A stretch of 64,000 nucleotides of DNA from Apoda limacodes (lineage: Eukaryota > Arthropoda > Insecta > Lepidoptera > Limacodidae): NCBI GenBank assembly GCA_946406115.1, contig OX291549.1:18871901-18935900 (forward strand), in the 5' to 3' direction. The notes beneath the pieces are model-generated. The model ran no database searches. It saw only the letters and a program-made list of their open reading frames with translations, and was not told where the DNA came from. Of the stretch, positions 31,850-42,802 are shown piece after piece. The stretch's first letter is position 1. The number at the start of each line of letters is the position of its first letter. Position numbers and translations under genes: made by a program.

Positions 31850-33110
31850 AAAAAAAGCTGCCCAGCTTGATCATTCCTGTCAAAGTTAGTTAGTTGGACT
31901 TATGTTTTCGGCACTTAGCCTCATAATAGGGCCATTGTACGTAGGTAACCAATACCTGTCATTGGTTACTCATACCATCCCAGCTCCATTCAAAAGTTAA
32001 GGAGGCATTTGATGTTATTCAGCGCCTCTCTCATGGTTTGTGGATTCTTAAGGAGCTTTGTCTGTTGGTCGCTCACACTTTTGCAATGAAGAACCATGTG
32101 AGACCGTATCTCCTTGGCTTCCATACAGCCCCTGCATAGAGGACTGTTGGTAATGCCAATATTGAAAAAGTGTCTGTTTAGCGGGCAGTGACCTGTTATT
32201 ATGCCAACTATGTAGCATAAGTTTTTCCTGCTAAGTTTTAACAGTTTGTGCGACAGATTTGCATCCAAGGGGGTAAGAACATTCTTGGTTTGTTTGCAGT
32301 CTGTCTGTTCTGCCCACTGTTTGTTGTGTTGTTGTAAGGTTCTGTCAGGTAACCACGTTTTGAGTTGGAAGAATGGTATCGGTACAATTGGTTCGGATCC
32401 CATTATTTTAGTGCCGATCCTCTCTTTGCCAACTCATGTGCCGCATCATTGCCTAGACACCCACTATGACCACGTATCCATTGAAGAGTAACCCGGTTCT
32501 TCAATGCAATTTTTTGCAGTTCACAGTGACACTTCAGGATTAGTCCACTGTTGATGTGGTTGTTGTTGAGAGCTTGTAGCGGCACTGTCCGAGATGATGC
32601 GTATCGATGCATCGCTTATGCCTCTAGACAAGACTGCTGTTGCAGCTCGGGTAATCCCAACACATTCTGCTTGGGAGATGGTGTTGAATGCACCCAAGCT
32701 CGTTGATATGTTGATGTTCAGGTCATGGGAGAATACCCCTGCGCCCGTTCCTGATTCCGTTTTGGAGCCATCGGTGTAGATCCTAACTTCATGGATGCCG
32801 GAGCTATCCTTTTCTTCCTTGTGAAGCTGGATACGGTATTTTTTGTCAAAGACGAAGGTTTTTGGGATGATGTCACATGTCGCCTCTATCATCAGAAGCT
32901 CGTTTCCTATTGCCTCCTTGAGTCGTGCATGAGTGATTCTGCCGTCCCGTTTCTGGGGCCCTACTTTCTCAAGTTCTATGGCTGCAGCGGCAGCTTCTTG
33001 TTGTATAACAAGATAAAGGGGTCTGAGGTTGAGAATGACTTCTAATGCTGTAGTGGGAGTCATTTTCATACTGTCTGTGGTTGCCAGGCAGGTAAGACGC
33101 TGCAAGCTTT
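31850..33110 (-). pseudogene. 5'-truncated non-LTR retrotransposon with RNase H domain
   Basis: The minus strand holds the last part of a LINE ORF2. An RNase H domain reads 'VRIYTDGSKTESGTGAGVFS' (first Asp), 'ISQAECVGI' (Glu), 'IRIISDSAA' (Asp) and 'TLQWIRGHSGCLGNDAAHEL' (His and last Asp), so all four acidic catalytic positions are present. It is followed by a cysteine block ('CRGCMEAKEIRSHMVLHC', a CxxC...H...C pattern) and a stop near 31990. A 3' UTR ends in 'caagctgggcagctttttttac'. Two frameshifts (near 32600 and 32403) and the cut at about 33110, just before the reverse transcriptase would begin, make it a dead 5'-truncated copy. RNase H points to I/R1/LOA-like clades and away from jockey or RTE. 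Confidence 0.85.
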
Positions 33111-33574
33111 CCTGTCAAAAAAACAATGGTTGTTGGATGAACCTGACATGTTTTTGTCCAATCGACAAGTTTTATTTGCTGTAATTTAAAGACGGAGGAG
33201 AGCCAGACAATAGGAGCAATTTTATAAATGCACTTAGATTTTTAGGTAGGGCTTTTTGGGAATTAGCAAGTGCAATCTTGCTGGAGATAAAATACACCTA
33301 GTGTTACCTCAGATAGTTAATGATTTCTTAGCCTATCAAATTTTATACTAAATTTATTTGTTTTACTAATACATTTTGTACTGATGGTCCAGCAAAATTA
33401 CCATTGAGTACCAAGTTATTGATCTGCTATGAACTTTGACAAAAATTTGTGTTTTCTTCATGTGATGTTTGGCAACATGTCATGATGATCTTATCATGAC
33501 ATGTTGCATGTCCTTAGCACTGTAACATGATGGCATGAAAATATAGCAATATTTTCTAGTCATAACTCAATGTC

Positions 33575-33735
33575 AAAATTTGACTCCCTTGCAGCCTAGT
33601 TGGTAGTGTGACTGCTGTGCAGAAGGTGTGGGTTTGATACCTGCACTGGACAAACATTTATGTAATAAACTTTTGTGTTTGTCTTGAGTCAGGGTGTATT
33701 TATGTATATGTATGTATTTACAAAAAAAAAAGTAA
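33575..33735 (+). repeat. tRNA-headed SINE copy
   Basis: 'cagcctagttggtagtgtgactgctgtgcagaaggtgtgggtttgatacctgcactgg' contains an A-box-like 'CCTAGTTGGTAGTG' and a B-box-like 'GGGTTTGATACC'. The body 'aaacatttatgtaataaacttttgtgtttgtcttgagtcagggtgtatttatgtat' matches the minus-strand copy at 3478-3690. It ends in an A-run. Confidence 0.8.
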
Positions 33736-33867
33736 AGTATATGTAATTGTTGTCTGGTATCCATAACACAAGCTTTGCTTTCTTTGGGGCCAGATGGTGC
33801 TGTGTGTAATGTCCAAAAAAATTTATATTATATATCATAAAATGTATTATTAACACAATATCTTTGT

Positions 33868-33878
33868 TTTAATTACAG
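33868..33878 (+). promoter_or_regulatory. splice acceptor immediately before the kinesin ATG
   Basis: 'ttgttttaattacag' ends exactly at the base before ATG at 33879. The polypyrimidine tract and CAG fit an intron end, which implies at least one upstream noncoding exon that I could not locate. Confidence 0.6.
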
Positions 33879-35852
33879 ATGTCCAGAATTCCAAAACTGC
33901 CAACATTAAAAGAGACTAAACTTGGTCTTAAAGAGAATAAACCAAATATTGCTAATGGCCGTCTATATTTAAAAAACACAGTCAGCACCCTCAGTGAAGC
34001 TGATAAAAAAAATCTCATACAAAATCATACCAGATCACTACGAAATGGAATAATTAAAACAACAATGACTTCAACGGCTCGAACAACAACAACTTCAATA
34101 ACCAGAACTATGCCAACTTCAACAGCAAATGTTGCTTCTCATTTAAAGAGAGCAGCGCCCACCACATCAGCACCACCTGTTATACCTCCGAAAGTAACAA
34201 AAATTGACAAAAAACCAAAAATAGCACCATATGATTTCAAATCTCGATTCAATGAGTTATCAGGTAAACACAAGGAACTTAAAAGTGAATTTATACAGCT
34301 TAAAGAAAAATTCGAAGAAGTTTCTGATGAAAATGAAAAAAACAAAGAAACAGCCCAAAACACTGTTAGTGAAAGGGATGATTTAAAAGAAAAATTATTA
34401 AAATCTCTAAGTAATTTAAGAGAAAAATCAGCTGAATATGAAAGAGTAAAGCTTGATTATGAAATACAAAAGCATGAAGTAGAAGAGCTTCAATCTAAGA
34501 CAAAAATATTAGTAGAAGTAACAGAGAGCTTAAAAAGAAAATCCAATGAATTGGAGAAATTACAATCAGAATTTAAAGAGTTGACTAGGCGTCATAATGC
34601 TCTAATGGAAGAAACTGAAGCATTAAGAGTACTTTCTGATCATCTTAAAAAAATATCAGTACAATATGACAAACTACAACTTGACCATAAAGAAGCACAA
34701 GAAATAATTTCAAAACATAAAATAGATTCTGAATCTTTACAAAATATTTTAGCAGGCATGTATAAAGAACAACGTGACTTAAGAAATACAGTTCAGGACC
34801 TAAAAGGAAACATTCGTGTCTATTGTAGAATACGACCACCACTAGAATCAGAAATGTCAAAACTACTATTTACTCTTAATGTTCTAGATGCTTGCACAAT
34901 GGATGTTGAGAAAGTAGAATTAAACTCTCTATCTCATTCAACAAGGAAAGGAAAATCACTGCACACATTTACTTTTGATGGTATTTTTACTCCCCATACT
35001 TCTCAAGAAGATGTTTTCAATGAGATTTCGTCTATGATACAATCTGCATTGGATGGATATAATGTTTGTATATTTGCATATGGTCAAACAGGTTCTGGCA
35101 AAACATATACTATGGAAGGAGGTTGTGGGACTGAACAGTATGGTATAATTCCAAGGGCTTTTAACATGATATTTACCTGTATGGAGGATTTAAAACGGAT
35201 GGGATGGGAGTTGACAATAAGAGCTTCCTTTTTAGAAATATATAATGAAGTAATATATGACTTATTAAATTCCAGCAAAGATCAAGAATCACATGAAATT
35301 AAAATGGTCAATTCAAAAGGTGCTGACTTATATGTTTCCAATTTAAAAGAAGAAGAAGTCAAATGCTCCCATGATTTCATCAAATTGATGGTATTTGCTC
35401 AACGTAACAGACAAACAGCTGCCACACTCAACAACGAACGAAGTTCTAGGTCACATTCAGTTACACAAATAAAAATCTCAGCTATCAATGATAAACGTAA
35501 GGAGAAGTTTACAAGCAATTTAAACTTAGTTGACCTGGCTGGCTCTGAAAGTGGAAAAACTACACAGAGAATGGACGAGACAAAACATATCAACAGATCA
35601 TTATCAGAGTTATCAAAAGTCATATTATCTCTTCAGACCAATCAGGCACATATACCTTACAGAAATTCCAAGCTGACTCATTTATTGATGCCTAGTCTTG
35701 GTGGCAATTCCAAAACACTCATGTTGGTCAATATCAACCAATTCGATGAATGTTTTGGTGAGACTTTGAATTCATTAAGATTTGCTACAAAAGTAAATAG
35801 TTGTAAGGTAGTTAAAGCTAAAAAAAATATAACCATGGTTGATACACTTTAG
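33879..35852 (+). CDS. ncd: kinesin-14 motor protein, Ncd/KIFC1 type, 657 residues
   Basis: Family knowledge: Ncd/KIFC1 is a minus-end-directed microtubule motor with a C-terminal head. It crosslinks and focuses spindle microtubules in mitosis and meiosis. Seen in order: a basic Ser/Thr-rich tail (about 1-105) that would bind microtubules; a long charged coiled coil (about 110-305); the kinesin-14 neck/motor start GNIRVYCRIRPP (310-321); P-loop GQTGSGKT (402-409); switch I NNERSSRSH (518-526); switch II DLAGSE (552-557); and the late motor block HIPYRNSKLTHLLMPSLGGN, then SLRFATKVNSCK near the end. The GN at 310-311 is the residue pair linked to minus-end direction in this group. The motor is complete and the length is close to Drosophila Ncd (about 700). 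The start is the first Met after an in-frame acceptor. The frame has no intron, which is unusual for a gene of this length here. A candidate poly(A) signal AATAAA is at 36394. Confidence 0.95.
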   Translation: MSRIPKLPTLKETKLGLKENKPNIANGRLYLKNTVSTLSEADKKNLIQNHTRSLRNGIIKTTMTSTARTTTTSITRTMPTSTANVASHLKRAAPTTSAPPVIPPKVTKIDKKPKIAPYDFKSRFNELSGKHKELKSEFIQLKEKFEEVSDENEKNKETAQNTVSERDDLKEKLLKSLSNLREKSAEYERVKLDYEIQKHEVEELQSKTKILVEVTESLKRKSNELEKLQSEFKELTRRHNALMEETEALRVLSDHLKKISVQYDKLQLDHKEAQEIISKHKIDSESLQNILAGMYKEQRDLRNTVQDLKGNIRVYCRIRPPLESEMSKLLFTLNVLDACTMDVEKVELNSLSHSTRKGKSLHTFTFDGIFTPHTSQEDVFNEISSMIQSALDGYNVCIFAYGQTGSGKTYTMEGGCGTEQYGIIPRAFNMIFTCMEDLKRMGWELTIRASFLEIYNEVIYDLLNSSKDQESHEIKMVNSKGADLYVSNLKEEEVKCSHDFIKLMVFAQRNRQTAATLNNERSSRSHSVTQIKISAINDKRKEKFTSNLNLVDLAGSESGKTTQRMDETKHINRSLSELSKVILSLQTNQAHIPYRNSKLTHLLMPSLGGNSKTLMLVNINQFDECFGETLNSLRFATKVNSCKVVKAKKNITMVDTL

Positions 35853-37545
35853 AGGTAGTTGTTTAAAATTGACTTAATTTCACGTATATAGGATATTTTT
35901 ATGTTACTCTAATGTACCTACTTTGTACTATTCTGACAATATAAATAATACAAGGCCTTTGAGTCTGAGTATATGCCGTGTTAAGAATTGCATATAATTT
36001 TTATAGTATTAACATATTGAATAGATTATTCCTAGACTTCATTGAATACATTTATAATGTACTGGTCCTATGCTAGAGTTATTTGTAGTATAGACATACT
36101 GACTGGACTCAGTAGGCTGTACATACTTAGAACACAGGCACTATTGGAAGTTTCATTTTCAAGTAGTTATTAGATTGAGTTGTTGAGTCTTTGAGCTTGA
36201 ATTTTGAATTGAATGCTACTAAAAAAAAATCTAGGTAGGTTTTTACGAAAATTACCTAAATATTTGCACCAATAATGTGTCCAGTCTTTCGCTTTTATTT
36301 CTCTATGGTAAATGTTTAAAGATATCTTTCGAATACTTGCGATAACTTAACACCTTGAAAAACTTACCCATATAATAGGTATTTTACACATAGAATAAAT
36401 AGACCAATGCAAGTAGAACTAGTTTTTGTTTTAGCTATTTTAGGGATTTATGATGAATAGGACCATCTAAGAGAAAATGTTTATTATTGGTTGCGTATTT
36501 CTCTTTGATGAGTAGTTAGTTATTGGATTTATCATTTGAGCTAGTATACCACAAAGTACTAAGGCTGGATAAAATGACTACTGTAATTTGATTGATATAT
36601 TCAGAAGATTAGATGGGTAACTGCTGCTAGTAAATATTCAGGGTAATAAAATACCAAAATGTGAATTTTGACATTTTACAAAGGTAATTTACTAATAATT
36701 GGGGTTACATTTTTAAAACGGAAGTTAGGGCTTTGTAAAAAAAAGCCTTGTCGTTTTATTAACTTTATTACAGACATTTTAATTTTTATTAATATTAGTT
36801 ATTAATGTTTTTTTGTATAATTTTTGACATAATTATGTGTTTCTTTTGAAGTCAGAATCTGTATTTGTCTCTTATTTAGGTTAATAATAATTAATAAATA
36901 TGTAATGACATCTATACAAATATATTGTATTTTTAATTTTTATAATGCACTCTTAGGGTGTCTGAAGTATTATTATGTCCTACTAGCTGGTCCGGTGGAC
37001 TAGTCTCTCTTTGTATACAGAATATATAGCCTTTTCCCCATCTAGAATAATGAATCTTTCAAATAGTGAAACATTTTTTGAAATTGGTACAGTGGTAATA
37101 AACACATTATAAAAAAAATACAAAATAATCTTTATAATGTTATCATTATTATATGTTAAAAATAAATTTTAATATATAAGTCTAAGTTGCCAGCTTTTGT
37201 GTAATAAGTGATATTATTACCACAATTAACAGAAAAATAGAACCTCTTTGCCAGTCCTCAACAAAGTGAAGTACAAGTACCTAAGTCAGGGTTAAGAAGG
37301 GGCTAAAAAAAAATCTAAAAAAAAGTTATCTAGTCTAGGTTACATATTAGGTTTACATAATCTGCATGGCTAGGATATACATTATACTATTTTCTCCTCA
37401 AAAGGAAAAGGCTGTTTAAAAAATTTGGCAATGTTGTTTTAGAGTTATTTTGATATTTCTTTCTCAGGTGAAATTTTTAGGCATGTACCTGATATTATGT
37501 AATAACAGTCGATATAAGCGCAATGCAAGAATGTGATAGCGTTCT
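35853..37545 (+). other. kinesin 3' UTR and AT-rich spacer
   Basis: The 3' UTR probably ends after AATAAA at 36394-36399 or after a later one near 36893. Beyond that no gene or repeat was recognised. Confidence 0.4.
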
Positions 37546-37729
37546 TGCCACACCTCGTTAAATTTTATAACCCCCATGCATTATACCGTCATCGCACAGG
37601 TGCAAGCTTTGGTGTAACAGTGCGAAATAGAGAAAAAAATAGTAGCTAATGGTTGCAACGCTGCTGTTGTTGACTGAAATACAGTGTTCAAATTTTAATG
37701 TGGATCATGGCCCCGCAACATTTCATTTC

Positions 37730-38205
37730 ATTCCTTTATTGAAACCTTCCTAAATGAATAATAACATGGTAGATTTGATCTAAAAAAAAAAACCGGTGCT
37801 TCGACGTTTTCATCCAGTCACTGCTGGCTACCTTTTTCAGGTCCTACTTGGTTGCAGCCCTTGCCTCGCTGCGGTCACCTAATCTGTTACGAATCCGTGG
37901 TATCCACTCTAAAACTAGTCTGTCCTTCGGCTTATCGGTTCTGCGACCAATAAAACCGGACCATTCGGTTTTTTTTTGTATTGAGTTTTGTTCTTGTCGG
38001 ATCTCTCATTTCTAAAGAGCAGCTTTTTTTTTCTGAACTGACAATGCAGTTAGCTGTTGCAGCCATTTCTACCCATTTAGCGCCCAACGCTCAAGGGCCA
38101 AGACTTTTAAGTGTCTTCGTTACCGCGCGGTAAGCAAGGCAAGGTGCCTTTGAAGACCGCCGTGTTCAAGTTTTGCGGCACGAGAGCGCCGTAAAGACTT
38201 TGGTC
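37730..38205. repeat. two repeat fragments joined by T-runs
   Basis: 37783-37990 is GC-richer and ends in a poly-A run on the minus-strand reading ('...aaacgtcgaagcaccggttttttttt'), like an inserted retroelement tail. 38025-38170 begins with a T-run and 'ctgaactgacaatgcagttagctgttgcagccat', then 'agcgcccaacgctcaaggg'. The same blocks occur in the reverse direction at 55960-56058. Confidence 0.55.
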
Positions 38206-38296
38206 GTTATTGGAACGGGAATATATCAAATATATTTTATTATTATATTTATTTAGTTATATATTTTTTTATTATTTCTTATAAAAATTATATTAA

Positions 38297-38490
38297 TAGA
38301 CTAGCTGACCGGGCAGACGTTGTCTCCCGACTGCAGTGCCATCTGCCGGGCTGATTTGTGAATCTTAACCATCCAGGGCGCCACCCAAACGCATACAAAA
38401 CAATTTCATTTAAATCGGTCCAGCCGTTTAGGAGGAGTACAGTGACATACACACGTACAGTAGAATTATATATATATATATATAAAGATA
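38297..38490 (+). repeat. dispersed repeat copy ('gggcagacgttgtc...aggaggagtacagtgaca')
   Basis: 'gctgaccgggcagacgttgtctcccga', 'tttcatttaaatcggtccagccgtttaggaggagtacagtgaca', then 'cgtacagtagaatta' and a (TA)n run at 38467-38486. Head and tail match the broken copy at 9836-10480. Confidence 0.7.
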
Positions 38491-39284
38491 TAACACAAAA
38501 TGTAAACCAATCAATCTCATTTGAATTCGTTCCTTCTCCCCCAACGCCGAAACGTCTGTAGTATCCAAGGCGTGGCACAACGGTTGAAGTGGCAGGAATA
38601 TAACACTTCAGTCATTCCAGCCATTCTGAAAAACACCCACGAATAGTTGGCGTTGTAGGCTAGGTACTAGGTGGCGTTACTATGCTTAAATAGAGAGCCA
38701 CTTTTGTATATTGTCTTTGTTGATTTGTTATGGACTTGGACTATTCAAGTAAACTTTTAACAGTGATACAAATGTATGCATATACATTTTAGCGCTTAAG
38801 TGGTCAATTTGTTGTATTTTTACTTTTGACTTAACTTTATGTGTCGCAAGTAACGCTAAAAGATGGCGCTAGTTGTGGATTTGATATAGTTTTATACCAC
38901 CATTATTCTGAATAATCTTTTTGGCATGTAATTTAAAGTTTACTGTTTCGGTCTTAGCTTAAAGAATTAAAATTAAAGCAATTAACGTAAGCTACAAAAA
39001 TAACAAAGAATAATGTTTGATAGCCTTCTTCCCCTACTACAGATAAAATTGGCGAACCCCAACGTAGATTTCGCTGATCTGGTTTAATTACGCATTTTCT
39101 GTTAAGACTAATATATATACTAGATTGCAAAAATACGCCGTTTCTAACTTTAGTTATATCCTATAATCTACAGGATTGAAAAAACATACGTTGTAAAACT
39201 TACTTTTGAGGCATGAGGTTACTGAGTGATATTCATCTATTGCATCTTATGCTAAAAAAAAAACTTTAAAAAAAAAATACAACC

Positions 39285-39475
39285 GGCTTCAAAAGATGCG
39301 CTAAAAAGGTAAAAATTGATAATTATTTCCAAAAATAAAAATGCCATAAATTCATGCAAGTGAAGTGTGTTATAAACTGTTAGGTACATCTATAGACACT
39401 AACATCAAACAGATCAGATTTTTGGAAATAACTAATTATTTTTTATTTTTTACGCATCTTTTGAAGCTGTATGCT
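39285..39475. mobile_element. short hairpin element, ~50-bp inverted arms
   Basis: Left arm 'ggcttcaaaagatgcgctaaaaaggtaaaaattgataattatttccaaaaa' (from about 39290) and right arm 'tttttggaaataactaattattttttattttttacgcatcttttgaagc' (to about 39468) are complementary, with small gaps. They are separated by about 75 bp. No coding content was seen. Confidence 0.7.
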
Positions 39476-40140
39476 TGTTTCCCCCCATATGGTATAAAAA
39501 AAAAACAGGTTTATATCGCCCTCTTAATATACAGTTGATATCAGAAACCTCTAACTAATGTTCGGTGTTTAATTTAAAATAATTTTAATATTTGTTCCTA
39601 ATTTTCATTACTTACCGATAAAATTATGTTGCTCGTATCCCGCTTTAGATATATGATAGATCACTCATCTGGCTTGCTGAAGTATTAAGAGGGTCCAGTA
39701 TCTTCATAGACTCACATGGATACGTTTTTCCATATTGTCAGTCAACTCGTCCTTTCTACATGGTTTAGTTCTGGTAATTTCCGAATAAGGAGAGTAATTT
39801 TTACTTTAATAGAAAATGCTTAGGGAAAATACAAGTCTGTTACTTTTCTTTTTCTGCACTAAAGAAGTTAATGTTATTATATTTTTTTTTTTAAGAAAAA
39901 CCAAAGATATCTATATTGTAATTGCCTCGTTCTCGAGATCATTGCCTCTATAAATGGAATACAATAATACTTAATATAATTTTTTAGTTGTTTGTCGGAT
40001 GTCGAGGTTATTTGATACCTAAAGAACGTCATAGTGACGTTAATAAAATAGACATATATTAGCCAATGATAAATATTTTCTTGGCTATATATCGAAAGGT
40101 ATCTTATATCTATATTTGCTCAGTAACTTATTAAATTACT

Positions 40141-40424
40141 AGCTTTTGTCCACGGCTCCGCCGATTCGGTTAACGGCGTGGTATTCTTGCGGCAACTCCA
40201 AGGAAAGACTATAAGAAAATTTGCTATGCAAGCTATACACAGCTGTAGCCATAGTTCGTCCACGTGGCATTCGGTTATGGTTATTTTTGCGGAAACTTGC
40301 GGAACGCCAATCCATGTCCTTATCCATCGGTTCAACTGTCCCTATGCCAAATTTTAACTGAATTGGATGCGACGTGAAGGACACACTCACCTTCACTTTT
40401 ATAACATTAGTATAAAAGTATGGA
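40141..40424 (+). repeat. dispersed repeat, near-complete copy
   Basis: Runs from 'agcttttgtccacggctccgccgattcggttaacggcgtgg' through 'gtccttatccatcggttcaactgtccctatgccaaattttaactgaattgg' to 'acacactcaccttcacttttataacattagtataaaagtatgga'. It shows the whole head-to-tail order of the family whose broken copies are at 2095, 3073, 49900, 59698, 60290 and 60725. The overlapping minus-strand frames are not genes. Confidence 0.7.
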
Positions 40425-40995
40425 TTGCTTTATTTATATGTTAGCAACTGGGGTCTTGTGGTTTCGCCAGATAAAAAGGTACCAAATTTCATTTAAATCC
40501 CATCAGTCAGTGATTAACCTACGCGTGATTAAGTAACACACATCCAAATACTTCCACAAACTTTCACATTTATAATATAAGTGGCATTATAGTCATCTAC
40601 TTATATCGCCCAAAGTATTTTAGAAATTACCAGTTTAAAATATAGTCTCTCAGTACATTTAATCTTAGTTAAATTTATATTTGAAGATGGAGCTGAATTA
40701 AGTAGTTGAATTTCTACGATTTAATTAGTAGGATTAAAATAATTATACATAATTTTATGTTTAAAAATCATTTTTATTTATATTTAATTAAAAAATTATA
40801 GATTAAAAGACTAGAACAAAATATTGGGCTAATAATCGCAGTTCTCTTTCTCATGAATAACCACTGCGTTGTTGATTTTCTTTGTAGATACATCTCCGTA
40901 AGGCGACTCAGACGACCAGATCCGACGGAGCGCAAGGGCAAAGGAGCGGCGGCTGCGGCCGCAAAGGCGATTCCAAGGTCCTCTCGCCGAGTGTT

Positions 40996-41922
40996 TCAAC
41001 GCGACACGTCTGGTTCTGCCGAAGCATCTTCTGGTAACAAGTTGGCCGTTTCTATAGTCTGTATGAGTCTGTCTAACCCGAAGAGAAATCCTTCTTCGTG
41101 GTTACCCTGCTGCCAAGCCGTGCGATGGTTTACGAAGGAACCTTCTGGCACGCGCCTCGTTTTAGCGAAATCTATTAACCACGCTCCAACTCTTTCATCG
41201 TCATAAATAATAAAAATGCTGCTGCCGATGATCTCGTGTGTTTTGAAAAACTCAGATCGTTCAAAGAGGGTTCTAATCTCGCGGAGTCGGGCGATAATTT
41301 CGCGACGGGCGCGTTCATCGTTGCCGATAAATCTAGCTACGGTTGCAGCTAACTGGTTTGGCTCTTTGACGTTTTGTAAATCAGTGAGCGGTGGTTCGCC
41401 CGGGAGTTTTACGGCTTCAATACGGAATCCTTGCTGAGCGGAAGACGAGCGTTGCTCTCTGAATTGCATGTAACGCAATTTCGTAACAGCTTTCGCCTTG
41501 TGCTCGGTTTCAGTGGGAGCGTCAGGATCCACTCGTACCATCTTCTCGTAGAGATCTGATCGAGCTTTAGCATTGCTGACTTCGTCTTCGAGGAAGGTGC
41601 GGGTTCCCATCTTGATATCCATGACATGAGGGTTACGGAAATCGTGTAAGAGGTCTTGGAGTTCTATGAAGCGTTCTCCGCCGTATTCCAAGTCGCGGTA
41701 GTACCGGGGGATGGCGGAGCGCATGTGTGGACAGGCGGCGAGCGCTTCGTAGGTGTCGCGCTCTGGGTTATGACCGGGATGGTCGCCGGCCGCACGGCGC
41801 TTCCACACCGTGCCGGGGCCAGCGGGAGCTAGCGAACCGGGGTGGCCCGCAAGCTGGAACCATTCCGACGGCCGAGACTTCAATAACACATCTGTTGCAG
41901 GCGCTGATAATTCTAGCGCGTT
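40996..41922 (-). CDS. IP3 3-kinase, coding exon 3 (whole kinase domain)
   Basis: Acceptor 'tattgttacag' before AACGCGC; TGA stop at 40996-40998. It encodes residues 91-398 and carries every kinase motif. Upstream in-frame codons (MTSPLSSFLL...) are intron read-through and not a start. The DNA is clearly GC-richer than the introns. Confidence 0.95.
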   Translation of the reverse strand, partial: NALELSAPATDVLLKSRPSEWFQLAGHPGSLAPAGPGTVWKRRAAGDHPGHNPERDTYEALAACPHMRSAIPRYYRDLEYGGERFIELQDLLHDFRNPHVMDIKMGTRTFLEDEVSNAKARSDLYEKMVRVDPDAPTETEHKAKAVTKLRYMQFREQRSSSAQQGFRIEAVKLPGEPPLTDLQNVKEPNQLAATVARFIGNDERARREIIARLREIRTLFERSEFFKTHEIIGSSIFIIYDDERVGAWLIDFAKTRRVPEGSFVNHRTAWQQGNHEEGFLFGLDRLIQTIETANLLPEDASAEPDVSR

Positions 41923-42666
41923 CTGTAACAATAGAAATGACCTATTAGTAAGGTAGGGTACGTACATTATATACCTAATACCCAATAAAAAGGAGGAGAG
42001 AGGAGAGGTCATTAGGATAAGAGCTTGCTTAAGCGATTTTATAATTGACTGAATTGTTTTGAAACTGAAACATTGATTGAAATTAATAAGAAGTTAATCA
42101 AAAGATATTTTAAATTTGTTTTACTTTTTTAAAAAATTCCAATTAACACAAAAGAAGTGAAATTTACTAATTATACAATTTATTTACATTTATACTCGAT
42201 TTTAGTCAATATAAAATATTTAATAGGTACTTACAAGAGCTAAGAATTTCAGCAGCTCTGAGGTGGTTGCGTTGTTGGCTGCAGGAGTAGGCGAGGCGAT
42301 GGGTGTGGGTGAGGAGTCGACGGCAGGTGCACGTCGCCAGCGTTTAAACAACGCTCCTTCATCCTTTCCACGCCAACGCTCTTCCTCCTTGCCAGGCACA
42401 GCGACCTGAGGACAACGGAAACACACGTTCAAACACCATGTCGATAACACAAAACACTTTAAATTCTACAAAAAAACAACTTTGGAACCAAGACACTAGT
42501 ATAAATATCACTGGTTGTAATTTGATATATCACTTCGTTAATGATCAAACACGTTTCGATGACGTACCGATATGATTTTGTTAGCAGCATAGAGAAGACC
42601 ACCCGGGCCGAAGCGGTTCAGCACCGACTGGCGAGAGACGCTGTTCATCTTGCTTGTGACAGTCAT
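40996..42666 (-). CDS. inositol-1,4,5-trisphosphate 3-kinase (three coding exons)
   Basis: The coding sequence is the complement of 42568-42666, 42235-42405 and 40996-41922: 1197 nt, 398 residues. Both introns are GT...AG and in phase 0. Family knowledge: the cytosolic enzyme phosphorylates Ins(1,4,5)P3 to Ins(1,3,4,5)P4 with ATP, ending the calcium-releasing signal. Seen: a short N-terminus with a basic 'LFKRWRR' patch (53-59) that might bind calmodulin; EWFQLAGHPGS (110-120); GPGTVWKR with the likely ATP-site Lys131; a long acidic middle; the inositol-kinase signature DIKMGTRT (192-199, family P-x-x-x-D-x-K-x-G); VTKLRYMQFRE and GFRIEAVKL, typical of IP3 3-kinases rather than IPMK or IP6K; EIIGSSIFI; and the metal-binding IDFAKT (340-345). 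The catalytic residues are present. The usual IDFGKT Gly is Ala. It resembles insect IP3K-type proteins, but the exact paralogue cannot be told. A candidate AATAAA lies at plus-strand 40773-40778. Confidence 0.95.
42235..42405 (-). CDS. IP3 3-kinase, coding exon 2
   Basis: Acceptor 'ttgtcctcag' before GTCGCTGTGCC, donor GTAAGTACC after '...TTAGCTCTT'. It encodes residues 34-90, with a charged start (VAVPGKEEERWRGKDEGALF), a basic KRWRR patch, then a Pro/Ala/Ser/Thr-rich linker ending in LLKFLAL. Confidence 0.9.
42568..42666 (-). CDS. IP3 3-kinase, coding exon 1
   Basis: ATG at 42664-42666, donor GTACGTC after '...ATCATATCG'. It encodes MTVTSKMNSVSRQSVLNRFG and then PGGLLYAANKIIS. A second Met at residue 7 is a possible alternative start. 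The segment is unlike the kinase fold and is probably a regulatory or isoform-specific N-terminus. Confidence 0.88.
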
Positions 42667-42802
42667 GGCGTACGACAGTGAACGTTGAAAGGCGCGACTG
42701 GAGTGAGCAAGTTGCGACTGAGAGAGGAGAGTACAGATAGCGTTACGTGTGTTAGCAAGCGATGCTAGTCTGCGAGTGTGCTAGTGGGAGGGTCGGCGGT
42801 AG

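Noticed and set aside
41996..42012. Met start upstream of IP3 3-kinase exon 3
   Set aside because: The codons before 41922 are intron sequence ahead of a good acceptor, and exons 1 and 2 join in frame.
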